A model generated the notes under the pieces. That model was given only the letters and a program-made list of their open reading frames with translations, searched no databases and was not told the origin of the DNA. A stretch of 64,000 nucleotides of DNA, taken from contig CAJJBB010000010.1 of NCBI GenBank assembly GCA_905182305.1, positions 1 to 64,000 on the forward strand, written 5' to 3'. Origin of the DNA: Flavobacteria bacterium MS024-2A (GTDB taxonomy: Bacteria > Bacteroidota > Bacteroidia > Flavobacteriales > Flavobacteriaceae). This document shows, one piece after another, positions 26,221 to 35,438 of the stretch. Within the stretch, counting starts at the first letter, position 1. Every line of letters starts with the position of its first letter. The translations under genes were made by a program, and so were the position numbers.

Positions 26221-27933
26221 TTAATTAGATTGTTTAGATTTAATATAGCCTAAGATTCTTGATTCTAATATGGGAAGAGTTACTGTTCCCTTTTCTAAAA
26301 TAACTTCATGAAAATCACGAATGTCAAATTGATTTCCCAATTCTTTTTCAGCTTTTTCACGAAGTTCTCTTATTTTTAATTCTCCAATTTTGTAGGATAT
26401 TGCTTGTCCTGGCCATGAGATATAGCGATCTATTTCAGTATTGACTTCATGAATTGAGAGAGCAGTATTTTTTGACATAAAATTAACGGCCTCTTCTCGT
26501 GTCCAGCCAAAAGCATGAATACCTGTGTCTACTACTAATCTACATGCACGCCACATCTCGTATGTGAGTTTACCAAAATGTTCATAAGGTGTTGAGTATA
26601 TTCCCATTTCATCAGCTAAATATTCAGAATACAATCCCCAGCCTTCTCCGTAGGCAGAAAGGTATAAATCTCTTCGAAATCGTGGAATACTTTCAGCAAG
26701 CTCACTATTTAAGGATCCTTGAAGGTGATGACCAGGTACAGCTTCATGAGCAGTAAGTGATGGGAATACATACAAAGGTCTACTTGATAAATTATAAGTA
26801 TTCACCCAATAATATCCAGGATCTGTGCTTGTAGGGGAGGTGCCTACATAACGACCACTAGTATATTTTGGGGCAATTGCATCAGGGACTGGAGCCACTC
26901 CATAGGGTTTTCTGGGCAGAGTTTTAAAATAACGTGGTAGTTGTTCATCTAATTTTTTAGAAATATTTCTAGCATGTGCTAAAAGTTGTTCAGAGGTCTT
27001 GGCATAAAACTGAGAATCAGTTCTTAAAAAGGCAATAAACTCACTTAGTGAACCTTTATATTTAACTTCTTTAACAATGTCAAGCATTTTAGCATTAATT
27101 CGGGCTACTTCCTCCAAGCCTTTTTCATGGATACTCTGTGGAGTCATTTTTAGAGTTGTGTAAAAATCAATTCGGCTTTGATAATATTCTTTTCCATTTG
27201 GTATTTCAGAAACAGCAATAGCGATTCTTGTCTTAGGGAAATAAGTTTCTTCAAAAAAAGTCTTTACCTTTTTAAAGGAAGGAATAACAGATTGATTAAT
27301 AACTTTTTTTGCTGCCTGACGTAAAGAGTCTTTTTCTTGTTTTGAAATTTGATCTGGGAGTTTTATAAAAGGAGAGTAATAAAAGTTTTCTTCAGGCGTT
27401 TTTGTGATGTGTTGCTCGTAAGTAGAGCTATAACCATTGAAAATAATCAAAGGTTGCCCCATACCAGCATTTAATCCTTTTTCTATTAAGGTAGTTTGTT
27501 GATCAATATAGAGGGGAATTGCTTTCAAAAGATTTAAATATTTTAAAGCAGTTTTTTTGGTGGAAATAGGTCGCACTCTGTAAGTTAAATTAGAATGAAA
27601 TCCTGCGTCAGAAAGTATAGGATTCCAGTGAGTTTTATAATCATATTTAACACCTGTTTCTTTAAGCACAAAATGAAGTAATTTATATGAAATTAGATCA
27701 TTCGCTTCAAGCCCATATGAATCAATTGTTTCAAGCTTTAGTTTTAGAGAATCACAAAAAAGAGCATAATTTTCAAAACGCTCTTCACTAAAATCTCCTA
27801 AAGGAAATTCACTTTTTTTATGGGTATTATATTCATGATAGGAATCAATAATTGATTTTAGCTCACTTTGGGGATTATTTCTGTTGCATCCAAGAATGAG
27901 AAGTATTATAGAAAAAAAGACACTATTTTTCAT
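26221..27933 (-). CDS. DUF885 family lipoprotein, putative metallopeptidase
   Basis: The 570-residue protein has a lipoprotein signal peptide (lipobox LILGC, Cys16). The large alpha-helical body includes the metallopeptidase-like motif AHEAVPGHHLQ (near residue 395) and a downstream YGEGWGLYSEYLADEMG, which supplies the third metal-binding Glu. DUF885 proteins are thermolysin-clan-like enzymes of largely unknown substrate, found often in Bacteroidota. It is followed within 2 bases by the CDGSH mini-gene. Peptidase activity is inferred. Confidence 0.9.
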   Translation of the reverse strand: MKNSVFFSIILLILGCNRNNPQSELKSIIDSYHEYNTHKKSEFPLGDFSEERFENYALFCDSLKLKLETIDSYGLEANDLISYKLLHFVLKETGVKYDYKTHWNPILSDAGFHSNLTYRVRPISTKKTALKYLNLLKAIPLYIDQQTTLIEKGLNAGMGQPLIIFNGYSSTYEQHITKTPEENFYYSPFIKLPDQISKQEKDSLRQAAKKVINQSVIPSFKKVKTFFEETYFPKTRIAIAVSEIPNGKEYYQSRIDFYTTLKMTPQSIHEKGLEEVARINAKMLDIVKEVKYKGSLSEFIAFLRTDSQFYAKTSEQLLAHARNISKKLDEQLPRYFKTLPRKPYGVAPVPDAIAPKYTSGRYVGTSPTSTDPGYYWVNTYNLSSRPLYVFPSLTAHEAVPGHHLQGSLNSELAESIPRFRRDLYLSAYGEGWGLYSEYLADEMGIYSTPYEHFGKLTYEMWRACRLVVDTGIHAFGWTREEAVNFMSKNTALSIHEVNTEIDRYISWPGQAISYKIGELKIRELREKAEKELGNQFDIRDFHEVILEKGTVTLPILESRILGYIKSKQSN

Positions 27934-28017
27934 TATCGAAATTTTAAAATTACCTAAAGTTTATTTTAGCTTATTGTAATGTCGAAACACAATATTGAAG
28001 GAGTAGTATCCCTAAAA

Positions 28018-28758
28018 TTATTTTCGATCGACTTTAAATAATCTAAATTTGATATCATCTAAACCTTCATCATCAAAAGGGTATTCCATTTGATCTTGAA
28101 TATTGTAAAGAGAAATTAATATAAACTCACTTAAAATAACAATAAAGAAAGTTAGCCAACTAGGATTATCTAAACCAATTTTATTAATGATGGTTGGGGT
28201 ATAAATAACCGGAAAAATATAAATAAAAATAAGACAGTAAGCCTTAAGACTAACAGGAGTTCTATGTGAATGAATGGCAATTAAATTATTAGCACTTTCA
28301 ACAGTATCTTTGAAAAAACGTAAAGCTTTCTCACGAGTACCGTTTCCAATAGCAATACTATTCTCAGCTAAAAAAGAATAAAAATCCTCCACATTTTGAT
28401 CAAAAGGCTGGAAATTTTCATCGATTGTTCTTAAATGATCAAATAATTTTTTGTCAACAGTGTTTAAAATTGCAACGGCTTTATCCTTATCTTCTGAGGC
28501 AATCTTAGGGCTACTTACAAAACAATTAATAACTGTTTTTATACTTGCTCTAAATTTACTTAGATGTTCTAAAGCCTTTTCTCTTCGCCTAAAAGCACCA
28601 CGAATAGTAAAGACAAGTGGGAATATGATTGCAATACTTAAAAGTGTAAGATCAATGTTATAAACTACCTTAAATTTATAAGCAACAATTGGCGTTAGAA
28701 TCGAAAGAAAAAGGGTTATTAAAGTTCTAAAGTTAATTATGATGAGGTATCTGGACAT
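28018..28758 (-). CDS. Membrane protein, possibly bestrophin-like
   Basis: The 246-residue product has two N-terminal and two C-terminal membrane spans (about 10-26, 34-52, 170-188 and 198-215) around a helical cytoplasmic middle. The C-terminal segment QDQMEYPFDDEGLDDI resembles the bestrophin signature, in which a Pro-Phe and a cluster of acidic residues follow the last helix, and RTPVSLKAYCLIF matches the helix before it. Bestrophins are anion channels. The match is by eye and distant, so an unrelated membrane family remains possible. The divergent secreted-protein gene starts 41 bases away. Confidence 0.6.
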   Translation of the reverse strand: MSRYLIIINFRTLITLFLSILTPIVAYKFKVVYNIDLTLLSIAIIFPLVFTIRGAFRRREKALEHLSKFRASIKTVINCFVSSPKIASEDKDKAVAILNTVDKKLFDHLRTIDENFQPFDQNVEDFYSFLAENSIAIGNGTREKALRFFKDTVESANNLIAIHSHRTPVSLKAYCLIFIYIFPVIYTPTIINKIGLDNPSWLTFFIVILSEFILISLYNIQDQMEYPFDDEGLDDIKFRLFKVDRK

Positions 28759-28781
28759 TGATTTAATTTGTTATATTTAAT

Positions 28782-28789
28782 CAAATTTA
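28782..28789 (-). promoter_or_regulatory. Candidate -7 element for the bestrophin-like gene
   Basis: The minus strand reads TAAATTTG (fits TAnnTTTG), 23 bases before the start codon. No -33 TTG was assigned. Confidence 0.35.
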
Positions 28790-28799
28790 AACTTTATAT

Positions 28800-29828
28800 A
28801 TGAAACATCTAATATTTTCGATCTCCATTTTTTTCTTGTCACTCTCAGTTAGCGCTCAGAAAGTCTTAAAGTCTGATGCTCTTTTTTCAGACCAAACACC
28901 TTTAGAAATTAAGTTAGGGTATTCTAATAAAGAGATGAATAAAAAAACTAATGATTCTACTTTTATTGACACAACAATGGAATTTTCACATGAAGGAAAA
29001 TGGTCTTCAATAGATGTGAATCTTCGAGCTAGAGGTAATTTTAGACGTAATGAATGTTATTTCCCCCCTATTAAAATGAAAATTAAAAAAGATCAATATA
29101 AAGAGACAATATTTGATGGAAATAAAACCATGAAATTAGTTTTGCCATGTAAAATCGAATCCGAAAATAATGACAATATTATTCAAGAATTTATTGCCTA
29201 TAAAATATATGAACAAATTTCTCCATATCACTTTAAAACTCGTAGGGTAAATATTGATTTTACTGAACCTAAGGGAAAGAAGAAAGTCAAAACGTTCAAG
29301 TTAAAAGGATTCTTAATTGAAGATGATAAGAGAGTTTCGCAGCGTCATGAATCAAGGGTTTTTGAGCGATTTGTTCATCCTATGGCAATGGATCACTTGA
29401 CTTCTGTTCATAATGCCTTTTTTCAATACCTTCTGGGAAATACTGATTTTTCTGTAGCTTATCAGCATAATGGGAAATTAATGTATTCAGAAGCAGAAAA
29501 GAAAATCATTCCTTTACCATATGATTTTGACATGACCGGATGGGTTAATCCAAGTTATGCAACAGTTAATACTACCTTAGGTATTAATTCAGTGCAGGAC
29601 AGAAAATATAGAGGATTTAAACGTGAGCAACAGTATTTTGATCAAGTACGTAAAGAATTTTTGGATAAGAAAAGTTCACTTATGGAAATGGTCGCTTCCT
29701 TTGAATCTGAGTTTTCAGATCCAAAGGAATACAAAAACATGTTTGATTTTATGGGTGACTTTTATGAAACAATGGAAGACGACAGTAAATTTCAAAAATC
29801 TATTGTGGACGAATCTAGAACGAAGTAA
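28800..29828 (+). CDS. Secreted protein with CotH-kinase-like features
   Basis: The 342-residue product has a signal peptide (cleavage likely after SVSAQ). Segments VNLRARGNFRRNECYFPPIKM, YLLGNTDFSV and IIPLPYDFDMTGWVNPSYA are in the order expected for secreted CotH-like protein-kinase folds, in which the Asp of GNTD and the Asp of DFD would act in catalysis and metal binding. I have seen such proteins annotated only as hypothetical in Flavobacteria, so the assignment is an inference. Its coding end lies inside a perfect palindrome shared with the convergent alkaline phosphatase gene. Confidence 0.6.
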   Translation: MKHLIFSISIFFLSLSVSAQKVLKSDALFSDQTPLEIKLGYSNKEMNKKTNDSTFIDTTMEFSHEGKWSSIDVNLRARGNFRRNECYFPPIKMKIKKDQYKETIFDGNKTMKLVLPCKIESENNDNIIQEFIAYKIYEQISPYHFKTRRVNIDFTEPKGKKKVKTFKLKGFLIEDDKRVSQRHESRVFERFVHPMAMDHLTSVHNAFFQYLLGNTDFSVAYQHNGKLMYSEAEKKIIPLPYDFDMTGWVNPSYATVNTTLGINSVQDRKYRGFKREQQYFDQVRKEFLDKKSSLMEMVASFESEFSDPKEYKNMFDFMGDFYETMEDDSKFQKSIVDESRTK

Positions 29829-29842
29829 TATATTACTTCGTT
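29819..29842. terminator. Perfect 24-base palindrome over two convergent gene ends
   Basis: AACGAAGTAATA at 29819-29830 is followed directly by its reverse complement. It contains the stop codons of both convergent genes (TAA at 29826 on plus; TAA on minus at 29835-29833), so both proteins end in Thr-Lys. As RNA it gives a 10-bp stem with a TATA loop on either strand. There is no long T-run, so intrinsic termination is not certain. Confidence 0.55.
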
Positions 29843-30879
29843 ACTGCTTTTAGCATCTTGTCAAAAATTGCTGTGTTTTCGTAAATTCCTTTAAAAAGCT
29901 CAGCTTTTGGACCATAACTAAATACTGGTACCATTGCAGCGGAATGCCCTTTGGTACTAAAAGTTCCTTTTGCGGTTCCACGCTTAATATTACCACCACT
30001 CAACGTTAAGCCTCCTGTTTCATGGTCTGCGGTTACAATTACCAGGGTGTTACCATCAGATTTAGCATAGTTTAAAACACGTTGAATAGTTGTGTTAAAT
30101 TCTTTAAATTCGGATAGAACATAATCCATATCATTGGAATGACCTCCCCAATCTATTTGAGATCCTTCTATCATCATAAAAAAGGGCTCTCCTAAAGATT
30201 TCATTTTTTTAATACTCGATGAAGCCATGTCTTCAAGTGCTGGACTCCTTCCTTCTAATTTTGTTGGAGGTTCATCTTTATAGGTTAGATACCCTATTTT
30301 CTTAGACTCACTTGAAGAGAGTTCCTCTAAACTTTTAACAAAATGGTAATTGTTCATTTCTTCTATCAAATTTCTTTTGTCATCTCTTTTGTTAAAATGT
30401 TTTTTACCACCTCCAATAAACAAGTCGACACTATGTTCTCTTAATTGTAAAGCAATATCTTGGTATTGTCTTCTAGAAGGAATGTTGGCATAAAAAGAAG
30501 CAGGTGTAGCATGAACAATACTTGAGGTAGCAAGAAGTGCAGTTTTATAACCTTTATCTTGACAAATTTCTAAAATACTTTTAATAGATTTATTTTTAGT
30601 GTCAATACCAATCACCCCATTGTATGTTTTTACTCCTGAGGCCATGGCAGTTCCGCTGGCTGCAGAATCTGTTATTAGTTGATCAAAAGCATGTGTTTTT
30701 GATAGCCCTATGAATTCAAAGCCTTCTAAAGCCGTACTATTTTTATTAGCATACATTCCAGAGCTAATTTGAGTTAAGCCCATACCATCACCAATCATTA
30801 GAATAATATTTGGAGATTTATCTTGTGCGATACCTGATGTAATGATTATTAAAAGTAATAAAGAGATTAACTTACTCAT
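29833..30879 (-). CDS. Alkaline phosphatase
   Basis: The 348-residue protein has a signal peptide ending near GIAQ and the alkaline-phosphatase core: metal-binding Asp31 in MIGDGMG, nucleophile Ser72 in DSAASGTAMASG, and TADHETGG near residue 284 with metal-binding Asp and His. GHSAAMVPVFSYGP supplies the last His. It is short compared with the E. coli enzyme (about 450) and may lack peripheral insertions. It would release phosphate from organic phosphates in the periplasm or outside the cell. A TATATTTG element (minus strand, 30902-30909) lies 22 bases before the start codon. Confidence 0.93.
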   Translation of the reverse strand: MSKLISLLLLIIITSGIAQDKSPNIILMIGDGMGLTQISSGMYANKNSTALEGFEFIGLSKTHAFDQLITDSAASGTAMASGVKTYNGVIGIDTKNKSIKSILEICQDKGYKTALLATSSIVHATPASFYANIPSRRQYQDIALQLREHSVDLFIGGGKKHFNKRDDKRNLIEEMNNYHFVKSLEELSSSESKKIGYLTYKDEPPTKLEGRSPALEDMASSSIKKMKSLGEPFFMMIEGSQIDWGGHSNDMDYVLSEFKEFNTTIQRVLNYAKSDGNTLVIVTADHETGGLTLSGGNIKRGTAKGTFSTKGHSAAMVPVFSYGPKAELFKGIYENTAIFDKMLKAVTK

Positions 30880-30980
30880 GTTTTTATTGATTTAAAAAAA
30901 TCAAATATACAATACCTTAATTAAATTAAATTTTTTATTTTTTGAAGCAAAATTTTTTTTCTGACCAAAAACCAATTCCT

Positions 30981-30988
30981 TACCTTTG
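30981..30988 (+). promoter_or_regulatory. Candidate -7 element for the Stealth/glycosyltransferase set
   Basis: TACCTTTG fits TAnnTTTG. It overlaps a TTG codon at 30986 that could otherwise be taken as the start of the next gene, and so favours the ATG at 31013. Confidence 0.45.
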
Positions 30989-31012
30989 AAATGGTTAGTA
31001 AATGCAATAAAT

Positions 31013-32008
31013 ATGAAGGAAAATCAGCATATTGATATAGTAATAGCTTGGGTGAACGGAGCTGACCCTATTCATAAAAATAAACGTTTGAAATTCCTAA
31101 ACAAGTCACAAGAAATAATTCTTCCAGGCGCTAATAAAACTCGTTTTCATTCTTTAAATGAAGTGGAATACTGCGTACTTTCCATATTAAAATTTGCCTC
31201 TTTTGTAAGAAACATTTTTATTGTTACAGATAACCAAGATCCTAAAATATCAGCCGCAGTTCAAAAACATTTTCCCGAGCGCTTGAAAAATATTCGTATT
31301 GTAGATCATACCGAAATTTTTAAGGGATATGAACAGTTTTTACCTACATTTAATAGTATATGTATTAGTAATATGTTGTGGAAAATAAAAGGCCTTTCAA
31401 ATCAATTTGTTTACTTTAATGATGATATATTTTTACTTCGTAAAATAACACCATCGGATTGGTTCAGAAGAGGTCGACCTGTTTTAAGAGGCTCTTGGTC
31501 CACTCCACCTTATGAAAGAATTTTATGGGATAAGCTTAAACATTTTTTTTTAAACTTTTCTATGTCACAAAATGAAATCAAATTAGCAGCTTCTTTTCAA
31601 TTAAATCAATGGAACGCAGCTAACAAACTAGGGTTTAGCTTTCGTTATTTTAAATCTGGACACACACCATTAGCAATGGATAGAGATCGTTTGGAGACTT
31701 ATTTTTATTCCAATCCAGAGGTTTTAGAAAAAAATATCTCTCATCGTTTTAGGAATTATAGTCAGTTTAATACGGTTTCACTTGCAAACCATCTTGAAAT
31801 AAATAGTGGAAATACTAATTTTGAAAAATCTCAAGCAGTTTATTTACAACCCCATAATAGAAGGGATAAATATGTAGAAAAGAAATTTAATCTTTGTAAA
31901 TCAGATAAATCAAAGCTTTTTATTTGTGCTCAAAGCTTGGATCTTGCTAATGAAAAAGATCAAACAAATGTGCTTAAAACTATGCGAGCAATTTTAAAGC
32001 TAGACTAA
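31013..32008 (+). CDS. Stealth family sugar-phosphotransferase
   Basis: The product (331 residues from this ATG) has the Stealth regions in order: CR1 near the N-terminus (IDIVIAWVNGADP), CR2 (RFHSLNEVEYCVLSILKF, then NIFIVTDNQDP and FVYFNDDIFLL), and CR3-like sequence further on (SHRFRNYSQF). Known Stealth enzymes transfer sugar-1-phosphates to build capsule-type polymers linked by phosphodiesters. An in-frame TTG at 30986 exists, but it lies within a promoter-like TACCTTTG, so ATG at 31013 is preferred. The next gene, a glycosyltransferase, starts at the base after its stop. Confidence 0.88.
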   Translation: MKENQHIDIVIAWVNGADPIHKNKRLKFLNKSQEIILPGANKTRFHSLNEVEYCVLSILKFASFVRNIFIVTDNQDPKISAAVQKHFPERLKNIRIVDHTEIFKGYEQFLPTFNSICISNMLWKIKGLSNQFVYFNDDIFLLRKITPSDWFRRGRPVLRGSWSTPPYERILWDKLKHFFLNFSMSQNEIKLAASFQLNQWNAANKLGFSFRYFKSGHTPLAMDRDRLETYFYSNPEVLEKNISHRFRNYSQFNTVSLANHLEINSGNTNFEKSQAVYLQPHNRRDKYVEKKFNLCKSDKSKLFICAQSLDLANEKDQTNVLKTMRAILKLD

Positions 32009-32848
32009 ATGGAAAATAAAGGTGAAATTGCAGTTATTTCTATGGTAAGAAATGACACCTTCTTTGCGGATAAGTGGATTGAATACTATGGAACTCAATT
32101 TGGATTTAAGAACCTTTATCTATTTATAGACGGACTTGATCAAGATATTCCCGCAAAAGCGAATAAAATAAATCATTTTCAGAAACCACATAAACCACAA
32201 AAGCGAGCAGCTGGAGATCGAAATCGTGCTCGTATGATTTCAAATTTCGCAAAAAAATTATTTTCAGACTACCAAGTAGTTTTAGCGATGGACATCGATG
32301 AGTTTCTTGTGTTAGATCCAATTAAAAAAATTTCTTTAAAAGAGTATTTACTTCAAGATTTTTCAACCTCCTCAAGATCAGCTTTAGGCTTAGATGTCGG
32401 ACAACATCCAGTATTAGAGCATCCCATTGATCATAATAAAACTTTCTTATCTCAACGAGAATTCGCTCAACTTTCTAGTCGCTATACAAAACCGATAGTT
32501 GCATTTAAGCCTTTGAAATGGGGCTCTGGATTTCATAGGGTAAAAGGTAAAAATTATACTATAGATAATCATTTATATCTTTTTCACTTTGGTTTGGTAG
32601 ACTATTCATCTGCAACCAGTAAGGCTTCAAATAAAGAAATAAAAGATGCTGGATGGAAAGACCATTTGGACAGACGTTTTAATTTATATCGACTATTAAA
32701 AGCAGGAATTATTCACCAAGAAAGCTTTATTGAAAAAGGACGGAAAACCTTACAGAAAAAACGAAGTTGGTTTGCTTGGAATAAACCAGCTCCATTAAAA
32801 GGACACGCTCTTATAAAGATACCAGAGCGTTTTAATTCTATAGTTTAG
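32009..32848 (+). CDS. Glycosyltransferase family 2-like protein
   Basis: The 279-residue protein begins IAVISMVRNDTFFADKWIEYY and has the metal-binding DxD-type motif in MDIDEFLVLD near residue 97, as in family 2/92-like transferases that carry a 'glycosyltransferase_2_4' domain. SGFHRVKG and LYLFHFGLVDY later are also typical. The substrate is unknown. It follows the Stealth gene with no gap and is followed 38 bases later by a sugar aminotransferase, so the three may build or modify a surface glycan. Confidence 0.83.
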   Translation: MENKGEIAVISMVRNDTFFADKWIEYYGTQFGFKNLYLFIDGLDQDIPAKANKINHFQKPHKPQKRAAGDRNRARMISNFAKKLFSDYQVVLAMDIDEFLVLDPIKKISLKEYLLQDFSTSSRSALGLDVGQHPVLEHPIDHNKTFLSQREFAQLSSRYTKPIVAFKPLKWGSGFHRVKGKNYTIDNHLYLFHFGLVDYSSATSKASNKEIKDAGWKDHLDRRFNLYRLLKAGIIHQESFIEKGRKTLQKKRSWFAWNKPAPLKGHALIKIPERFNSIV

Positions 32849-32886
32849 TTCCCTTCAAACCAACTTATAAATTTTAAAAAATTCAG

Positions 32887-34017
32887 ATGAAAAAAATACA
32901 AATGGTTGATTTAAAAGGCCAGTATGAATTTATTAAAGAAGAAGTTCAAGCTTCTTTCAATAAAGTTTTAAGCACGACATCCTTTATTAATGGACCTGCT
33001 GTTAAGGCGTTTCAAGAGGATTTAGAGCGTTATTTAGGAGTAAAGCACGTAATTCCATGTGCCAATGGAACAGACGCATTGCAAATTGCATTAATGGGGT
33101 TAAAACTTGAGCCAGGCGATGAAGTTATTACAGCCGACTTTACTTTTGCAGCAACGGTAGAGGTTATTTTATTGTTACAACTAAAACCAGTTTTAGTAGA
33201 TGTTGATCCTAAGACATTTAATATTAATCCTCAGGCAATTGAGGCGGCTATTTCACCGAAGACAAAAGCTATAATTCCTGTTCATCTTTTTGGACAAGCA
33301 GCTGATATGCAGGCTATAAATGAACTTGCAGAAAAATACAATCTTTTTGTAATTGAAGATAATGCACAAGGCATCGGAGCTACCTATACTTACGATGATG
33401 GGAAAAAAATAAAAACAGGTGCCTTAGGTCATGTGGGAGCTACCTCTTTTTTTCCTTCAAAAAATCTTGGTGCTTATGGAGATGGTGGTGCTATTTTCAC
33501 GAATGACGATGATCTTGCACATTTTATTAGAGGTATTGTCAATCATGGTATGTATAAACGTTATTATCATGATGTTGTGGGTGTAAATTCACGATTAGAT
33601 TCTTTACAAGCAGCAGTTTTAAAAGTAAAATTGAACTATTTAGATTTTTATAACGAAAGAAGGAAAGAGGCAGCATTAAGTTATTCTAACTTGCTTTCTG
33701 GTCATCCTAATATTATAACTCCTTTTACTTCTGGTGCCTGCACTTCACATGTATTTCATCAATATACTCTTAGAATTATAGGGGCAGACAGAGATGGATT
33801 GGTTCAGTATTTAAATGATCATGAAATACCGTGTGGTATTTATTATCCAGTACCCCTTCATAATCAAAAAGCCTACGCTGATCCCAAGGTTAATCAAGAC
33901 AATTTTCCAGTTACAAATCAATTGGTAAAAGAGGTAATTTCACTTCCAATGCATTCAGAATTGACAAAAGAGCAGATAGAATTTATTACAGGAAAGATAA
34001 TCTCTTTTTTAGCCTAA
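32887..34017 (+). CDS. DegT/DnrJ/EryC1/StrS family sugar aminotransferase
   Basis: The 376-residue protein has the PLP-binding Lys192 in FFPSKNLGAYGDGG and Asp158 in VIEDNAQGIGA, the pattern of nucleotide-sugar aminotransferases, such as WecE/WbpE-type enzymes that make amino sugars for O-antigen or capsule. CGIYYPVPLHNQKAY near the C-terminus is also typical. The keto-sugar substrate cannot be told from sequence alone. It is the last gene of the three-gene envelope set and converges with fabD. Confidence 0.93.
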   Translation: MKKIQMVDLKGQYEFIKEEVQASFNKVLSTTSFINGPAVKAFQEDLERYLGVKHVIPCANGTDALQIALMGLKLEPGDEVITADFTFAATVEVILLLQLKPVLVDVDPKTFNINPQAIEAAISPKTKAIIPVHLFGQAADMQAINELAEKYNLFVIEDNAQGIGATYTYDDGKKIKTGALGHVGATSFFPSKNLGAYGDGGAIFTNDDDLAHFIRGIVNHGMYKRYYHDVVGVNSRLDSLQAAVLKVKLNYLDFYNERRKEAALSYSNLLSGHPNIITPFTSGACTSHVFHQYTLRIIGADRDGLVQYLNDHEIPCGIYYPVPLHNQKAYADPKVNQDNFPVTNQLVKEVISLPMHSELTKEQIEFITGKIISFLA

Positions 34018-34037
34018 ATTCCCAATTAAATCATTTA

Positions 34038-34916
34038 TCAACTACCAGATTGTGTTTCCATAGACCGATCAATTTTTTTGACTAATCCTTGAAGTACTTT
34101 TCCAGGGCCAACTTCTATAAAATTTGTAGCACCGTCAGAAATCATTTGTTGTACACTTTGTGTCCATCTTACAGGTGCAGTTAGTTGAGCTACTAAATTA
34201 GATTTTAATAGTTCGGGATCTGATGTTCCTTTACCAGTTACATTTTGATAGATGGGACAACTAGGTTCATTAACTCTTGTGTTTTCTATTGCTTTTTCTA
34301 ATCTGGATTTTGCTGGTTGCATTAAAGGGGAGTGAAATGCTCCACCTACCGGAAGTAAAAGCGCTCTTTTGGCTCCAGCATCTGTAAGTTCCTTACATGC
34401 ATTTTGGACCGCTTCAACTGCTCCAGAAATCACCAATTGTCCAGGGCAATTATAATTAGCCGCAATTACTATGCCTGGTGTCTTTTCGCAAATAGATTTA
34501 ACGCGATTATCTTCAAGACCTATAATGGCAGCCATAGTTCCTTGTGTTTCATCACATGCAGCTTGCATAGCTAGTGCTCTTTCGTGAACTAAACTAAGGC
34601 CATCTTCAAAAGATAGTGCACCAGCAGTAACCATTGCTGAAAACTCTCCTAATGAATGCCCCGCTAGCATTTCTGGGTTAAAACGATTTCCCATCACTTC
34701 ACTTAATATTGTAGAGTATAAAAAAATAGCAGGTTGAGTTACTTGTGTTTGTTTCAATGCTTCTGCATCTTCTCCAAACATAACTTCAGTAATAGAAAAG
34801 CCTAATATTTCATTAGCCTGTTTAAACCGAATTTTAGCAATAGATTCTGATGCATAAAGGTCTTTTCCCATCCCTGGAAATTGAGCCCCTTGTCCTGGAA
34901 ATACAAAAGCGTTCAT
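34038..34916 (-). CDS. fabD: Malonyl-CoA:ACP transacylase
   Basis: The 292-residue protein loads malonyl groups on acyl carrier protein for fatty acid synthesis. The N-terminal FPGQGAQFPGMGKDLY, nucleophile Ser88 in GHSLGEFSA and His195 in GGAFHSPLM are all in place, and length is normal. Its start codon overlaps the folA stop by one base, so the two genes are co-translated, although their pathways differ. Confidence 0.96.
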   Translation of the reverse strand: MNAFVFPGQGAQFPGMGKDLYASESIAKIRFKQANEILGFSITEVMFGEDAEALKQTQVTQPAIFLYSTILSEVMGNRFNPEMLAGHSLGEFSAMVTAGALSFEDGLSLVHERALAMQAACDETQGTMAAIIGLEDNRVKSICEKTPGIVIAANYNCPGQLVISGAVEAVQNACKELTDAGAKRALLLPVGGAFHSPLMQPAKSRLEKAIENTRVNEPSCPIYQNVTGKGTSDPELLKSNLVAQLTAPVRWTQSVQQMISDGATNFIEVGPGKVLQGLVKKIDRSMETQSGS

Positions 34917-35425
34917 TAAGATATTTTTTTATACGTTAAATAAGAATAAGTATGAGGCTGGTCTGAAGTTGGCATATTTTTTTCTTCCGCAATTAATAAC
35001 CATTTAGTAGTATCTATAGCTGGAAAAAAAGCATCTGCCTCAAAAGTATCGTGCACGCGAGTTAATTCAATAGTATGTGATACATCGAGGAAAAGAGTAT
35101 AAATTTCACCACCTCCTATGATAAAGGGTTGTTTATCGTCTCCAGTAAAGGCTAATGCTTCTTGGGGTGTATGAGCTATTAAGGCATCGGTTGCAGTGTA
35201 TTCTCTATTCCTAGTTAAGATAATATTCGTACGATTGGGTAGCGCCTTTGGCATGGACTCAAATGTTTTTCTTCCCATTATTACTGCATGACCTTGAGTT
35301 AATCTTTTAAAGCGTTTTAAGTCTTCTGAGATGTGCCAGATTAGTTGGTTGTCTTTCCCTAAGGCATTGTTGTCTGATGTAGCAGCAATTAAGGTTATAT
35401 CTTTTGAAATCTTTTTTTCATTCAT
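34916..35425 (-). CDS. folA: Dihydrofolate reductase
   Basis: The 169-residue protein has the chromosomal DHFR features LIAATSDNNALGKDNQLIWH, the segment FKRLTQGHAVIMGRKTFES and FIIGGGEIY (NADPH site). It regenerates tetrahydrofolate, which is consumed by thymidylate synthase; thyA lies 1.1 kb away on the same strand, with a plus-strand aminotransferase gene between them. It is followed by fabD with a one-base overlap. A TATTTTTG element (minus strand, 35451-35458) lies 25 bases before the start. Confidence 0.95.
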   Translation of the reverse strand: MNEKKISKDITLIAATSDNNALGKDNQLIWHISEDLKRFKRLTQGHAVIMGRKTFESMPKALPNRTNIILTRNREYTATDALIAHTPQEALAFTGDDKQPFIIGGGEIYTLFLDVSHTIELTRVHDTFEADAFFPAIDTTKWLLIAEEKNMPTSDQPHTYSYLTYKKIS

Positions 35426-35438
35426 CTTTTGAAAAGAT

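Noticed and set aside
26006-26224. A 72-codon plus-strand frame after tRNA-Leu
   Set aside because: It begins inside the tRNA terminator and is antisense to the CDGSH gene, whose motif is far more convincing.
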